A DNA stretch of 9,553 bases from Chloroflexota bacterium. GTDB taxonomy: Bacteria; Chloroflexota; Dehalococcoidia; SM23-28-2. Under the pieces are notes generated by a model, which worked only from the letters and a program-made list of their open reading frames with translations, was not told where the DNA came from and made no database searches. The stretch covers positions 1 to 9,553 of the forward strand of contig JAUYDU010000448.1 of assembly GCA_030691665.1 (NCBI GenBank), written 5' to 3'. Positions 1 through 7,130 of this stretch are shown piece after piece. The position numbers and the translations under genes were made by a program. The stretch's first letter is position 1. Each line of letters starts with the position of its first letter.

Positions 1-142
1 AGCGGTCTGGCAAGGCTGAAACATGTCCCTGCGGGTTGAAACCCGCAGCTTCGTAGATTCGACCTCACAAGCTGCGGGATTTATCCCGCAGTGTCGATTC
101 AAAACCCACCAACCGTGAACCAGTCACCCAGGCGGCCGGCCG
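1..142. other. Intergenic region beyond the operon
   Basis: Apart from the paired palindromes at 29-91, I see no gene, tRNA or convincing promoter here. Short open frames on the plus strand overlap etfB and lack coding character. Confidence 0.6.
29..91. repeat. Two tandem related palindromes (REP-like) downstream of etfB
   Basis: The first palindrome has an 8-bp stem: CTGCGGGT (29-36) pairs with ACCCGCAG (41-48), loop TGAA. The second has an 8-bp stem: CTGCGGGA (72-79) pairs with TCCCGCAG (84-91), loop TTTA. The two are diverged copies with a 43-nt period, each followed by a GATTC-containing tail. CCCGCAGCTT (42-51) can instead pair with AAGCTGCGGG (69-78), which excludes both hairpins. There is no T-run on the minus-strand 3' side, so this is not a classical intrinsic terminator. 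It may still slow polymerase or protect the 3' end of the operon mRNA. Confidence 0.65.
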
Positions 143-940
143 CTACAGGTAGCTCCTCACCCGCTCGACCAGGGCCTGGGCCTCCTCCTGGGGCGTCCCC
201 CGCAGGAACTCGCGCTTGCGCTGGACGGCGGCGGCCTGCTCCACCCCGCTCACAATGGTGGGCGACCCCTTGAGGCCGATCATCTCCTCGTCGATGCCGA
301 GGTCCTGGGCCGTCCACACGGTCACTCGCCCCTCGCCCTGGGCCCAGGCCTTGCGCTCCATGTCCATGAAGCGCGGCTCGTTGGCGCCCACCACCACCGA
401 AGCCACGCAGGGCAGGGGCACCTGGATGACCTCGTGGCCGCCGGCCAGCTCTCGCCTGGCCCTGGCCGTCCGCGCCTCGCTGAGCACCTCCAGGTCATGA
501 GCATAAGTGATCTGGGCTATGCCCAGCCACTCGGCGATGCCCGGCGGCACCTGGGCCGTCGCGCCGTCTGAGGACTCCTCGCCGCAGAGGATGAGGTCGT
601 AGTCGCCGATCTTGCGGATGCCCTCGGCCAGGGTGTAGGAGGTGGCCAGCGTATCGGCTCCGGCGAAGGCCCTATCGCTCAGCAGGTAGGCGGCATCGGC
701 GCCCATGGCCAGGGCCAGCCGCAGGTACGGGTCGAACAGGGGCGGCCCCATGGCCACCAGGGTGACCCTGCCCTGGTGCTGCTCCTTCAGGCTGAGGGCC
801 AGCTCCAGCGCGTTCATGTCCGCCGGGTTGATCTCCGAGCGAACGTTGGCCCGCTCGATGGTCATCGTCTCCCGGTTTACCGTCACCTCTTCCGGCTTGG
901 GCACCACCTTCAGGCACACGATGACGTGCAGCGCTCGCAT
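143..940 (-). CDS. etfB: Electron-transfer flavoprotein beta subunit (bifurcating-like)
   Basis: This 265-residue partner of EtfA is the last gene of the operon. Family features are VCLKVVP (8-14), INPADMNALE (37-46), MGPP (64-67), ALAMGADAAYLLSDRAFAGADTLATS (residues 76-101) and DGATAQVPP (125-133). GANEPR (185-190) and GLKGSPTIV (222-230) also fit. The LSDRAFAG and DGxTAQV signatures resemble ETFs that bind a second FAD and bifurcate electrons, rather than the AMP-binding mitochondrial type. The common DGDTAQVGP is altered at two positions here. The ATG at 940 gives a TGATG junction with etfA, and GGGAGG (complement of 949-954) lies 8 nt upstream. A GTG at 943 directly before it would give a GTGA overlap and is almost as good. 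Confidence 0.93.
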   Translation of the reverse strand: MRALHVIVCLKVVPKPEEVTVNRETMTIERANVRSEINPADMNALELALSLKEQHQGRVTLVAMGPPLFDPYLRLALAMGADAAYLLSDRAFAGADTLATSYTLAEGIRKIGDYDLILCGEESSDGATAQVPPGIAEWLGIAQITYAHDLEVLSEARTARARRELAGGHEVIQVPLPCVASVVVGANEPRFMDMERKAWAQGEGRVTVWTAQDLGIDEEMIGLKGSPTIVSGVEQAAAVQRKREFLRGTPQEEAQALVERVRSYL

Positions 941-1968
941 CACCCTTGCCTCCCGCCGTTGCCTCCGCGAGCGGTCTTGATGGCCTCGATCAGGGGCGGC
1001 AAGACCTGGAACATGTCGTCCACGACGCAGTAGTCGGCCTGCTCGAAGATGGGGGCTTCGTCGTCGAGATTAATGGCCACGATGGTCTCTGCCTTCTCGA
1101 TGCCCACGGTGAACTGGAAGGCGCCGCTGATGCCGCAGACGATGGCCAGCTTGGGACGAGTGACGTAGCCCGTCTGGCCTATCATGCGGTCACGGGACGC
1201 CCAACCCTGGTCCACGGGCACGCGCGACACCCCCATCTCGCCGCCCAGAAGGCTGGCCAGTTCGTTGACGAGGGTGAAGTCGCCGCGGCAGCCGCGGCCA
1301 GCGGCCACCAGCACTTCCGCCTTGGTGATGTCCAGCCCCTGGCCCGTCACGTGCTCCAGCACCTGAACCTTGACGTCCTCCTGGGAAAGATCCACCGGCA
1401 CCGTCACGACCTTGCCCCGACGGCTGGCGTCCGGCTGCGGCGGGGCAAACACGCCCGGACGCACGGTAGCCATCTGGGGTCGATGGTCGGGGCACTTGAT
1501 GTAGGCCAGGACGCCGCCGCCGAAGCCGGTCACCTCGCCGACGAGGAGGCCTGTGCCGTCCTCCAGAGCCATGTTGGTGCAGTCGGCCGTCAGGCCGGTG
1601 CGCACCCGTACGGCCACCCGTCCGGCTAGGTCGCGCCCGTTGGCGGTGGCCCCCAGGAGGAGGATGTCCGGCTTTCGCTCCAGAATGAGCTGGGAGAACA
1701 CTTTCGTGTAGCCATCGGTGGTGTAGAGGCGCAGGAGCGGGTGCTCGGCCACTAGCACCTCGTCGGCGCCAGTGGCGATGGCCTCCTGGACCAGGGCGCT
1801 CACTTGGTCGCCCAGGAGAGCGCCGGTGACAGCCATACCGCGGCTGTCGGCCATCTCCCTGGCCTTGCCCAGAAGCTCCAGGGATACGCCCTCGAGACGG
1901 CCCTGGTCCTGCTCCAGGTAGACCCAGAGGCCGCGGGCTTCCTCAGGAGGGTAGGCTGGCTTGGTCAC
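940..1968 (-). CDS. etfA: Electron-transfer flavoprotein alpha subunit
   Basis: This 342-residue protein has the standard ETF-alpha length and layout. An N-terminal alpha/beta domain (about 12-175) is followed by the FAD-binding domain (about 215-335). FAD-site motifs are AGRGC (223-227), VSRVPVDQGW (247-256), GQTGYV (264-269), GISGAFQF (279-286) and IVAIN (296-300) with APIFEQADY (305-313). Arg249 and Thr266 match known flavin-contacting positions. The usual His of the QH pair is Phe286. No N-terminal ferredoxin is fused. The GTG at 1968 follows GGAGGT (complement of 1977-1982) by 8 nt. It comes one codon after the hdrD TAG and in the same frame. The stop shares a base with the etfB ATG. EtfAB normally shuttles electrons for dehydrogenases; beside an HdrD-like gene it probably docks to that subunit. 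Confidence 0.93.
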   Translation of the reverse strand: MTKPAYPPEEARGLWVYLEQDQGRLEGVSLELLGKAREMADSRGMAVTGALLGDQVSALVQEAIATGADEVLVAEHPLLRLYTTDGYTKVFSQLILERKPDILLLGATANGRDLAGRVAVRVRTGLTADCTNMALEDGTGLLVGEVTGFGGGVLAYIKCPDHRPQMATVRPGVFAPPQPDASRRGKVVTVPVDLSQEDVKVQVLEHVTGQGLDITKAEVLVAAGRGCRGDFTLVNELASLLGGEMGVSRVPVDQGWASRDRMIGQTGYVTRPKLAIVCGISGAFQFTVGIEKAETIVAINLDDEAPIFEQADYCVVDDMFQVLPPLIEAIKTARGGNGGRQG

Positions 1969-1971
1969 GCT

Positions 1972-3174
1972 CTACGACCTCCCCGAAGCAACGTCGCTGG
2001 TGGCGGCCTGACTCTGAGCCCCAAGAGCCGAATGCACCACCTCGACCAGGTCCCTCACCCGCAGTCCCGACGCCCCGAGCACGCTCAGGCTGTCCTCCAG
2101 ACAGGAGATGCAGTGGGGGCAGGAGGTGACCAGAACCTCTGCTCCCGTCTCCAGCGCTTCCTTGACCCGCAGGTCGCCGAAGCGCTCGCCGGCGGCCGTC
2201 TCCAGCCACATGCGGCCGCCGCCGCCACCGCAGCACAGGCCGTCCTCGCGGCTGCGCTCCATCTCCACCAGCTCCAGGCCGGGGATGGCCTGAAGGATGC
2301 GGCGCGGCTCCTCGTACAGGGAGTTGCGGCGGCCCAGATAGCAGGCGTCGTGATAGGTCACCTTCAGAGGCAACTCATTCTCGAACTTCAGCCGCCCCTC
2401 TTCGATCAGCTCTAATAAGTACTGGGTGTAGTGCAGGGGCCGGAACGACCCGCTGAGGTTGGGGTAACGGTTGGCGAACATGTCGTAGCAGTGGGGGGAG
2501 ATGGCGACCAGGGTGGCCACGCCTGCCTCCTCGAACAGGCGGGCGTTGGCGTCGATGAGCTCGGCCAGGTACTCCTCGTGGCCCACGCTCCTCACGGCGT
2601 CGCCGCAGCAGGGCTCGCGGTCGCCCAGGGTGCCGAACTTGACGCCGGCCGTCTCCAGGACCGACGCCAGGGCGCGAGCCACCTTCTGGCTGCGTCGGTC
2701 GTAGGCGGGGGTGCACCCCACGTAGAAGAGCACGTCGTCCGCGGGCGAGAACTCCTTGATCTCCAGGCCGCGGGTCCACAGCGATCGCTGGGAGGGCGGT
2801 CGGCCCCAGGTGTTGCCGTCGAAGTAGACGTCCCACAGAAGGGAGGGCAGGCCGTGGGGTATCTCCCGTTCCTGCCAGGCCAGCCGGCGCAGCCCCAGGA
2901 TCACCCTGGTGATGTCCACGCCGCGGGGGCAGCGGGCCTCACACCACTGGCAGGTCGTGCACAGCCACACCTCGTCGCTCCAGCTCGGCAGCCCGAGCTG
3001 GGCCTTGCGGACCATCTTGCGGATGCTGACGGTCTCGTCCTTCACCAGACCCCAGGGGCAAATGGCGGTGCAGACGCCGCACTGGAAGCAGGGCGCGGCC
3101 GCGCCGCCCGTGGCCTCGGCGACCCGTTCCCACGTCTTGTCTTCTAGGAGCACACTGTCAACTGGCTGGCTCAC
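1972..3174 (-). CDS. hdrD: HdrD-like iron-sulfur protein (HdrC-HdrB fusion with two CCG domains)
   Basis: This 400-residue cytoplasmic protein has no transmembrane segment. The HdrC-like part has two CxxCxxCxxxCP motifs (C29-C39 and C72-C82) for two [4Fe-4S] clusters. The HdrB-like part has two CCG domains. The second is complete (C278, C314-C315, C352, C355). The first has C154, C189-C190 and C229, but Ser226 replaces the first Cys of its CxxC. In HdrB these domains hold noncubane clusters that reduce heterodisulfide. In bacterial homologues the substrate varies, so the acceptor here is unknown. The GTG start at 3174 follows AAGGAG by 9 nt and overlaps hdrA by 17 nt; a second GTG at 3153 is possible. 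Its position between hdrA and etfA suggests it wires HdrA to the flavoprotein. Confidence 0.9.
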   Translation of the reverse strand: MSQPVDSVLLEDKTWERVAEATGGAAAPCFQCGVCTAICPWGLVKDETVSIRKMVRKAQLGLPSWSDEVWLCTTCQWCEARCPRGVDITRVILGLRRLAWQEREIPHGLPSLLWDVYFDGNTWGRPPSQRSLWTRGLEIKEFSPADDVLFYVGCTPAYDRRSQKVARALASVLETAGVKFGTLGDREPCCGDAVRSVGHEEYLAELIDANARLFEEAGVATLVAISPHCYDMFANRYPNLSGSFRPLHYTQYLLELIEEGRLKFENELPLKVTYHDACYLGRRNSLYEEPRRILQAIPGLELVEMERSREDGLCCGGGGGRMWLETAAGERFGDLRVKEALETGAEVLVTSCPHCISCLEDSLSVLGASGLRVRDLVEVVHSALGAQSQAATSDVASGRS

Positions 3175-6100
3175 CGCTGGGCACTCCTTGGGCTAGGCTC
3201 TGGGTGTAGTTCTGCACTACCTCATGCATCTCCCGCATCTTGGCGGCGAACTTCTTGCCTTCCGACGCCGAGATCCACTGAAGCTGAAGCCGCTCAGGCT
3301 CGATGCCCTGACGGGTGTACTTGCGATGCCAGAACTGGAACCGCTTGAGGGTCTGCACGTTGGCATAGTTGTAGTGACAGTCGGAGCCCTTCTCCGTCAG
3401 GCGACAGCCCGTCACCAGGACGGCTCCCGCCCCCTTCTCGAAGGCGCGCGCCACGAAGTCCTCCTCGATGCGCGCCGAGCACATCGTCCGGATGATGCGA
3501 GCCGAGGGCGGGTACTGGATCTTCTCGATGCCCGCCTGGTCAGCGCCGGCGTAGGAGCACCAGTTGCAGGCGAACACCACCACCTTCTCCTGGGGCCTCT
3601 CGGCCAGGGCGGCGTCGACCTGGGCCAGGATCTGCTCCTTGGTGAAGTAGGGCATGATGACGGCGTCGTAGTTGCAGACGGCGGCGCAGGCGCCGCAGCC
3701 CTGGCAGGCCGCTTCGTAGAACTCGACCCTGCCCTCCTTCACCTTGCCGAACAGCTCGATCGCCCCGAAGGGGCAGGCGGGGACGCAGATGCCGCACACG
3801 ATGCACTTGTCCTTGACCAGGTGGGCGGTGATCGGCTCCTTCTCGATGGTGTCCCGCGCCAGGACCGTCCCCGCCTTGGCGGCGGCGGCCAGGGCCTGAG
3901 CGACGCTCTCCCGCACGTCCTTGGGGTACTGCACCGTCCCCGCCAGGTAGATGCCCGGCGAGGGCGCCTCGGCCGGGCCCAGCTTGGGATGGCGCTCCAG
4001 AAGGAAGCCGTCCTCGCTGTGCGCCACCTTGAGCTGCTCGGAGACCGTCTCCTCCTGGGGCTGAAGGCCTATCGTCAGCACCAGCAGGTCGGTGGGGATG
4101 CGCAGCGGCACCCCCAGAAGCTCGTCCCTCACCGAGATCATGCCGTCGGAGTACTGGACAACCTCCTCCGGCGGGCTGTCGGGGTCGTAGCGGAAGAACT
4201 GGACGCCCTCCCGCGCGGCCTCTTCGTACATCTCCTCGGCCTCTCGGCTGAAGGTGCGGATGTCGCGATACAGGATGCGCACCTTCTTGCCCGCCCGCTG
4301 GAGGCGCAGGGCCTGGCCGACCATCGACTCGCAGCAGTAGCGAGAGCAACCGACCGGACGGTCGCCCGTCTGGGCGCTGCCGTTGCGGCGCGAGCCCACG
4401 CAGCCGATGAAGGTGACGTGCTCTCCGGCCACGTCGGGCAGCAGGGCCTCCAGCTCCAGGTTGGTGATGACGCGCGGGTCCTGGCCGTAGCTGAACTCGC
4501 TGGGCTGATAGGGCAGAGCGCCCATCGTCAAGATTACGGCGCCCGCCCTGATCTCCTCACCGTCGCTGAGGCGGGCGGTGAAGTTGCCCACGTAGCCGCC
4601 GATGACCTCCACCCCCGTTCCCACGTGCACGTGGACGCCGGCCGCCTCCACCTCTCTCCTCTTCTCCTCCAGCAACTCCCGCGCCTCCAGGCCGCCGGGG
4701 GCGAGCTCGTCCAGACTGCGCAACAGGCCACCCAACTCGGGCTCTTTCTCCACCAGGTGCGTTTCGTAGCCCTGGCGAGCGAGGTTGGCGGCGGCGCTCA
4801 TGCCAGCGATGCCGCCGCCGATCACCAGGGCCGTCTGCACCATCGGCTGGTGGCTGATCTCCAGGGGCTCCAGCAGGCGGGCCTTGTCCACCCCCATCCT
4901 CACCATGTCCATGGCCTTGAGGTCGGCCTCGTCCCGGTATTGCTTGTGTACCCAGGAGTCCTGGTTGCGCAGGTTTACCATCTCCAGCAGGTAGGGATTC
5001 AAGCCGGCCTTGAGGCAGACGCGGCGGAAGGTGCCCTCGTGGGTCTTGGGGGAGCAGGCCGCCACTACCACCCGGTTGATCCCCTTCTCGCGGATGGCGT
5101 CGGCGATCTCCTGCTGAGTGTTGCCAGCGCAGCTAAACATCTGGGCCTGCGCGTGCACCACGTCGGGCAGGGCGCGCGCGTACTCCACTACCTCCGGCAC
5201 GTTCACCACGCCGGCGATGTTGGAGCCGCAGTGGCAGACGAAGACGCCGATGTGCGGCTCCGCCACATCCTCGATGGGCTCCGCCTTCTCCGGCTCGGGC
5301 CACGACCTGTGGCCGATGTGGGTGAGGGCAGAGGCGGCGGCGGCGCTCGCCTCGGCCACGCTGTCGGGGATGTCCTTGGGGCCGCTGGCACAGCCAGCGG
5401 CATAGATGCCCGGCCGGGTGGTAGTGATCAGCCCCCCTTTGGCCTCCACCGCCTGCAAGAAGCCGTCCTCGGCCACATCGATGCCCAGGACCTCGGCTAG
5501 CTGGACCAGGCCCTCGGGCGGGCGCACGGCCGTGGCCAGCACCACCATGTCGGCCTCGGCTGTCTCCAGGCGGCCCGTGTCGGTGTTCTCGTAGCGCACC
5601 CGCAGGCCGTGGCCGTTGGGGGCGATCTCGGCGGGGTGGCCACGGATGAACTTGGCCCCCTCCTCGCGGGTGCGCTGGAAGAAGGCGTCGAACCCCTTGC
5701 CGTAGGCGCGTACGTCCATGTACAGGAGGGTGACGTCCTTAACGCCGTGGTCGATGGCCTGGAAGGCTTCCTTGATGGAGTACATGCAACAAAAGCGAGA
5801 ACAATAACGGTAGAAATGGCGGTCGCGCGAGCCCACGCACAGGACGAAGAAGATGTTGTGAGGGTGCCTACCATTCGAGGGCTTGATGATCTCGCCGCCC
5901 GTGGGCCCCGCCGAGGTGAGCATGCGCTCGAACTCCATGGATGTCAGGACGTCGGGATGCCTGCCGTAGCCGTAGTGGCGCAGCAGGGCGGGGTCGACGA
6001 GGTCATAGCCGGTGGCCACGATGATCGAGGCCACCTCCCGGGTGAGCCGCTCCTCGCGCGGCATCAGGAAGTCGATGCACTTGGGGCCGCAGGCCTCGAT

Positions 6101-6592
6101 GCAGCGATTGCAGGGCAGGTAGTTCGGTGGGTCGTTCAGGCAGTGCTCCAGGTCTATCAGGTAGGGCCCGGGGACGGCCTGAGGCATGGGGGTATAGATA
6201 GCCCTGCGCGACGCCATGCCCACGTCGAACTCGTTGGGCAGCACCACCGGGCAGGCCTCGACGCACAGGTTGCAGCGGGTGCATTCGCTGGTCACGAAGC
6301 GCGACCGCTGGCGGATGCCGACGCGGAAGCGGCCGGCCTTGCCCTCCACCGACTCGACTTCGGCATTGGCCAGGATCTCGATGTTGGGGTGCTCGCCCGC
6401 CTCCGACAGCTTGGGCGCCTCGATGCAGATGGAGCAGTCCAGGGTAGGGAAGTTCTTGTCCAGGGCGGCCATCTTGCCGCCGATGGTGGGGCTTCGCTCC
6501 ACCAGGACCACCTTGCTCCCGGACTCGGCCAGGTCCAGGGCTGCCTGAACGCCAGCGATACCGCCGCCGATGATCAATACCGTATCGTTCAT
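3158..6592 (-). CDS. hdrA: Tandem HdrA-like flavoprotein with fused ferredoxin and MvhD domains
   Basis: This 1144-residue soluble flavin/Fe-S protein resembles heterodisulfide reductase subunit A, but its FAD core is doubled. Module 1 (1-430) has the FAD motif GGGIAG (9-14), LDCSICIEAPK (51-61) and an inserted ferredoxin domain (C104, C107, C110, C114 and C151, C161, C164, C168, C172). It also has CVGSRD (252-257) with YCSRFCC (263-269), and AAGCASGPKDIPDS (398-411). An HdrA N-terminal domain follows (448-580; CHCG 453-456, C488, C513, LLEPLE 573-578). Module 2 (585-912) has GGGIAGM (592-598), CVGSR (731-735) and CSRYCC (749-754), but no inserted ferredoxin. The C-terminal ferredoxin has C930/933/936/940 and C963/966/969/973. 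The MvhD-type [2Fe-2S] domain (1003-1125) has C1009, C1012, C1038, C1063 and C1072. The ATG at 6592 overlaps the korC stop. Domain identities are confident; partners and direction of electron flow are inferred. Confidence 0.92.
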   Translation of the reverse strand: MNDTVLIIGGGIAGVQAALDLAESGSKVVLVERSPTIGGKMAALDKNFPTLDCSICIEAPKLSEAGEHPNIEILANAEVESVEGKAGRFRVGIRQRSRFVTSECTRCNLCVEACPVVLPNEFDVGMASRRAIYTPMPQAVPGPYLIDLEHCLNDPPNYLPCNRCIEACGPKCIDFLMPREERLTREVASIIVATGYDLVDPALLRHYGYGRHPDVLTSMEFERMLTSAGPTGGEIIKPSNGRHPHNIFFVLCVGSRDRHFYRYCSRFCCMYSIKEAFQAIDHGVKDVTLLYMDVRAYGKGFDAFFQRTREEGAKFIRGHPAEIAPNGHGLRVRYENTDTGRLETAEADMVVLATAVRPPEGLVQLAEVLGIDVAEDGFLQAVEAKGGLITTTRPGIYAAGCASGPKDIPDSVAEASAAAASALTHIGHRSWPEPEKAEPIEDVAEPHIGVFVCHCGSNIAGVVNVPEVVEYARALPDVVHAQAQMFSCAGNTQQEIADAIREKGINRVVVAACSPKTHEGTFRRVCLKAGLNPYLLEMVNLRNQDSWVHKQYRDEADLKAMDMVRMGVDKARLLEPLEISHQPMVQTALVIGGGIAGMSAAANLARQGYETHLVEKEPELGGLLRSLDELAPGGLEARELLEEKRREVEAAGVHVHVGTGVEVIGGYVGNFTARLSDGEEIRAGAVILTMGALPYQPSEFSYGQDPRVITNLELEALLPDVAGEHVTFIGCVGSRRNGSAQTGDRPVGCSRYCCESMVGQALRLQRAGKKVRILYRDIRTFSREAEEMYEEAAREGVQFFRYDPDSPPEEVVQYSDGMISVRDELLGVPLRIPTDLLVLTIGLQPQEETVSEQLKVAHSEDGFLLERHPKLGPAEAPSPGIYLAGTVQYPKDVRESVAQALAAAAKAGTVLARDTIEKEPITAHLVKDKCIVCGICVPACPFGAIELFGKVKEGRVEFYEAACQGCGACAAVCNYDAVIMPYFTKEQILAQVDAALAERPQEKVVVFACNWCSYAGADQAGIEKIQYPPSARIIRTMCSARIEEDFVARAFEKGAGAVLVTGCRLTEKGSDCHYNYANVQTLKRFQFWHRKYTRQGIEPERLQLQWISASEGKKFAAKMREMHEVVQNYTQSLAQGVPSGEPAS
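3184..3189 (-). promoter_or_regulatory. Shine-Dalgarno of hdrD
   Basis: AAGGAG (complement of 3184-3189) lies inside the 3' end of hdrA, 9 nt before the GTG at 3174. It supports that start, and hence the 17-nt overlap with hdrA, over the later in-frame GTG at 3153. Confidence 0.6.
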
Positions 6593-7128
6593 GCCGCCTC
6601 TCCCTGGGCCAGGTAGTCGTAGCCTGCTGCGAACGCCTTCAGGTTCAGGGGCACTGTCCTCTCCCGCACCGAGGTGCGGATCGACTCCTCCATGGCCTCT
6701 CGGCCCACCACATCCGTGGCCGCAGCCAGAGCGCCCAGCATCACCATGTTGGCCACGATGCGGTTGCCCAGCTCCTCGGCCAGACGGGTGAAGGGCACCC
6801 GATAGATGCGCTCGCCCTCGGTGGTGGTCTCTACCAGGTCGCGGTCCATGATCACGATGCCGCCCTCGTTCACCAGCGGCCCGTAGATGGTGAAAGCCTC
6901 CTGGGACATGAGAACCAGGTAGTCGGGCCGGGTCACCACAGGATAGTCGATGGCCTCGTCGCTGATAATCACCGCGGCCGCGCAGGCGCCGCCGCGGGCC
7001 TCCGGCCCGTAGGACTGAGAGAACACCGCCTCCTTGCCGTCGTACAGCGCCGCGGCCTTGCCCAGGATGTAGCCGGCCAGGATGATGCCCTGCCCGCCAA
7101 AGCCCGCCAGACGGAGTTCCCGACGCAT
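6589..7128 (-). CDS. korC: 2-oxoacid:ferredoxin oxidoreductase gamma subunit (KorC)
   Basis: This 179-residue subunit of the OFOR gamma family contacts CoA and completes the KorABCD enzyme. The N-terminus shows GFGGQGI (9-15) and SYGPEARGG (39-47), both family hallmarks. They are followed by VVTRPDYLVLMSQEA, typical of the central strand-helix region. The ATG at 7128 follows GGGGGAGG (complement of about 7137-7144) at 7 nt and lies 2 nt after the korB TAG. An in-frame GTG one codon earlier would add only one residue. The frame stays open to 7290, but that extension runs through korB and lacks family sequence. The TGA overlaps the hdrA ATG by 4 nt (ATGA), so the KOR and Hdr parts are translationally coupled. 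This argues they are made together. Confidence 0.93.
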   Translation of the reverse strand: MRRELRLAGFGGQGIILAGYILGKAAALYDGKEAVFSQSYGPEARGGACAAAVIISDEAIDYPVVTRPDYLVLMSQEAFTIYGPLVNEGGIVIMDRDLVETTTEGERIYRVPFTRLAEELGNRIVANMVMLGALAAATDVVGREAMEESIRTSVRERTVPLNLKAFAAGYDYLAQGEAA

Positions 7129-7130
7129 CA

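Noticed and set aside
29..91. CRISPR array or intrinsic terminator
   Set aside because: Only two diverged palindromic copies are present, with no equal unique spacers, and no T-run follows either hairpin on the minus strand.
143..1968. Nitrogen-fixation FixAB
   Set aside because: The proteins are ETF family and FixAB are relatives, but no FixC/FixX or nif genes are present. The neighbours are Hdr and KOR genes.
1972..3174. Membrane ETF:quinone (EMO-type) oxidoreductase or glycolate/lactate oxidase Fe-S subunit
   Set aside because: No transmembrane helices or haem-binding segment are visible in the 400 residues, and no FAD-linked oxidase partner is encoded nearby. The two-CCG HdrCB layout next to HdrA fits better.
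3224..5500. Long plus-strand open frame (758 codons) antisense to hdrA
   Set aside because: It lies exactly opposite the HdrA motifs. Its translation is rich in His, Leu, Gly, Val and Arg, typical of the antisense of a GC-rich gene, and shows no recognisable domain.
5609..6616. Plus-strand open frame of 335 codons
   Set aside because: It is antisense to the well-supported module 1 of hdrA. Similar shadows lie opposite etfA (946-1629) and hdrD (1804-2415, 2431-3147).
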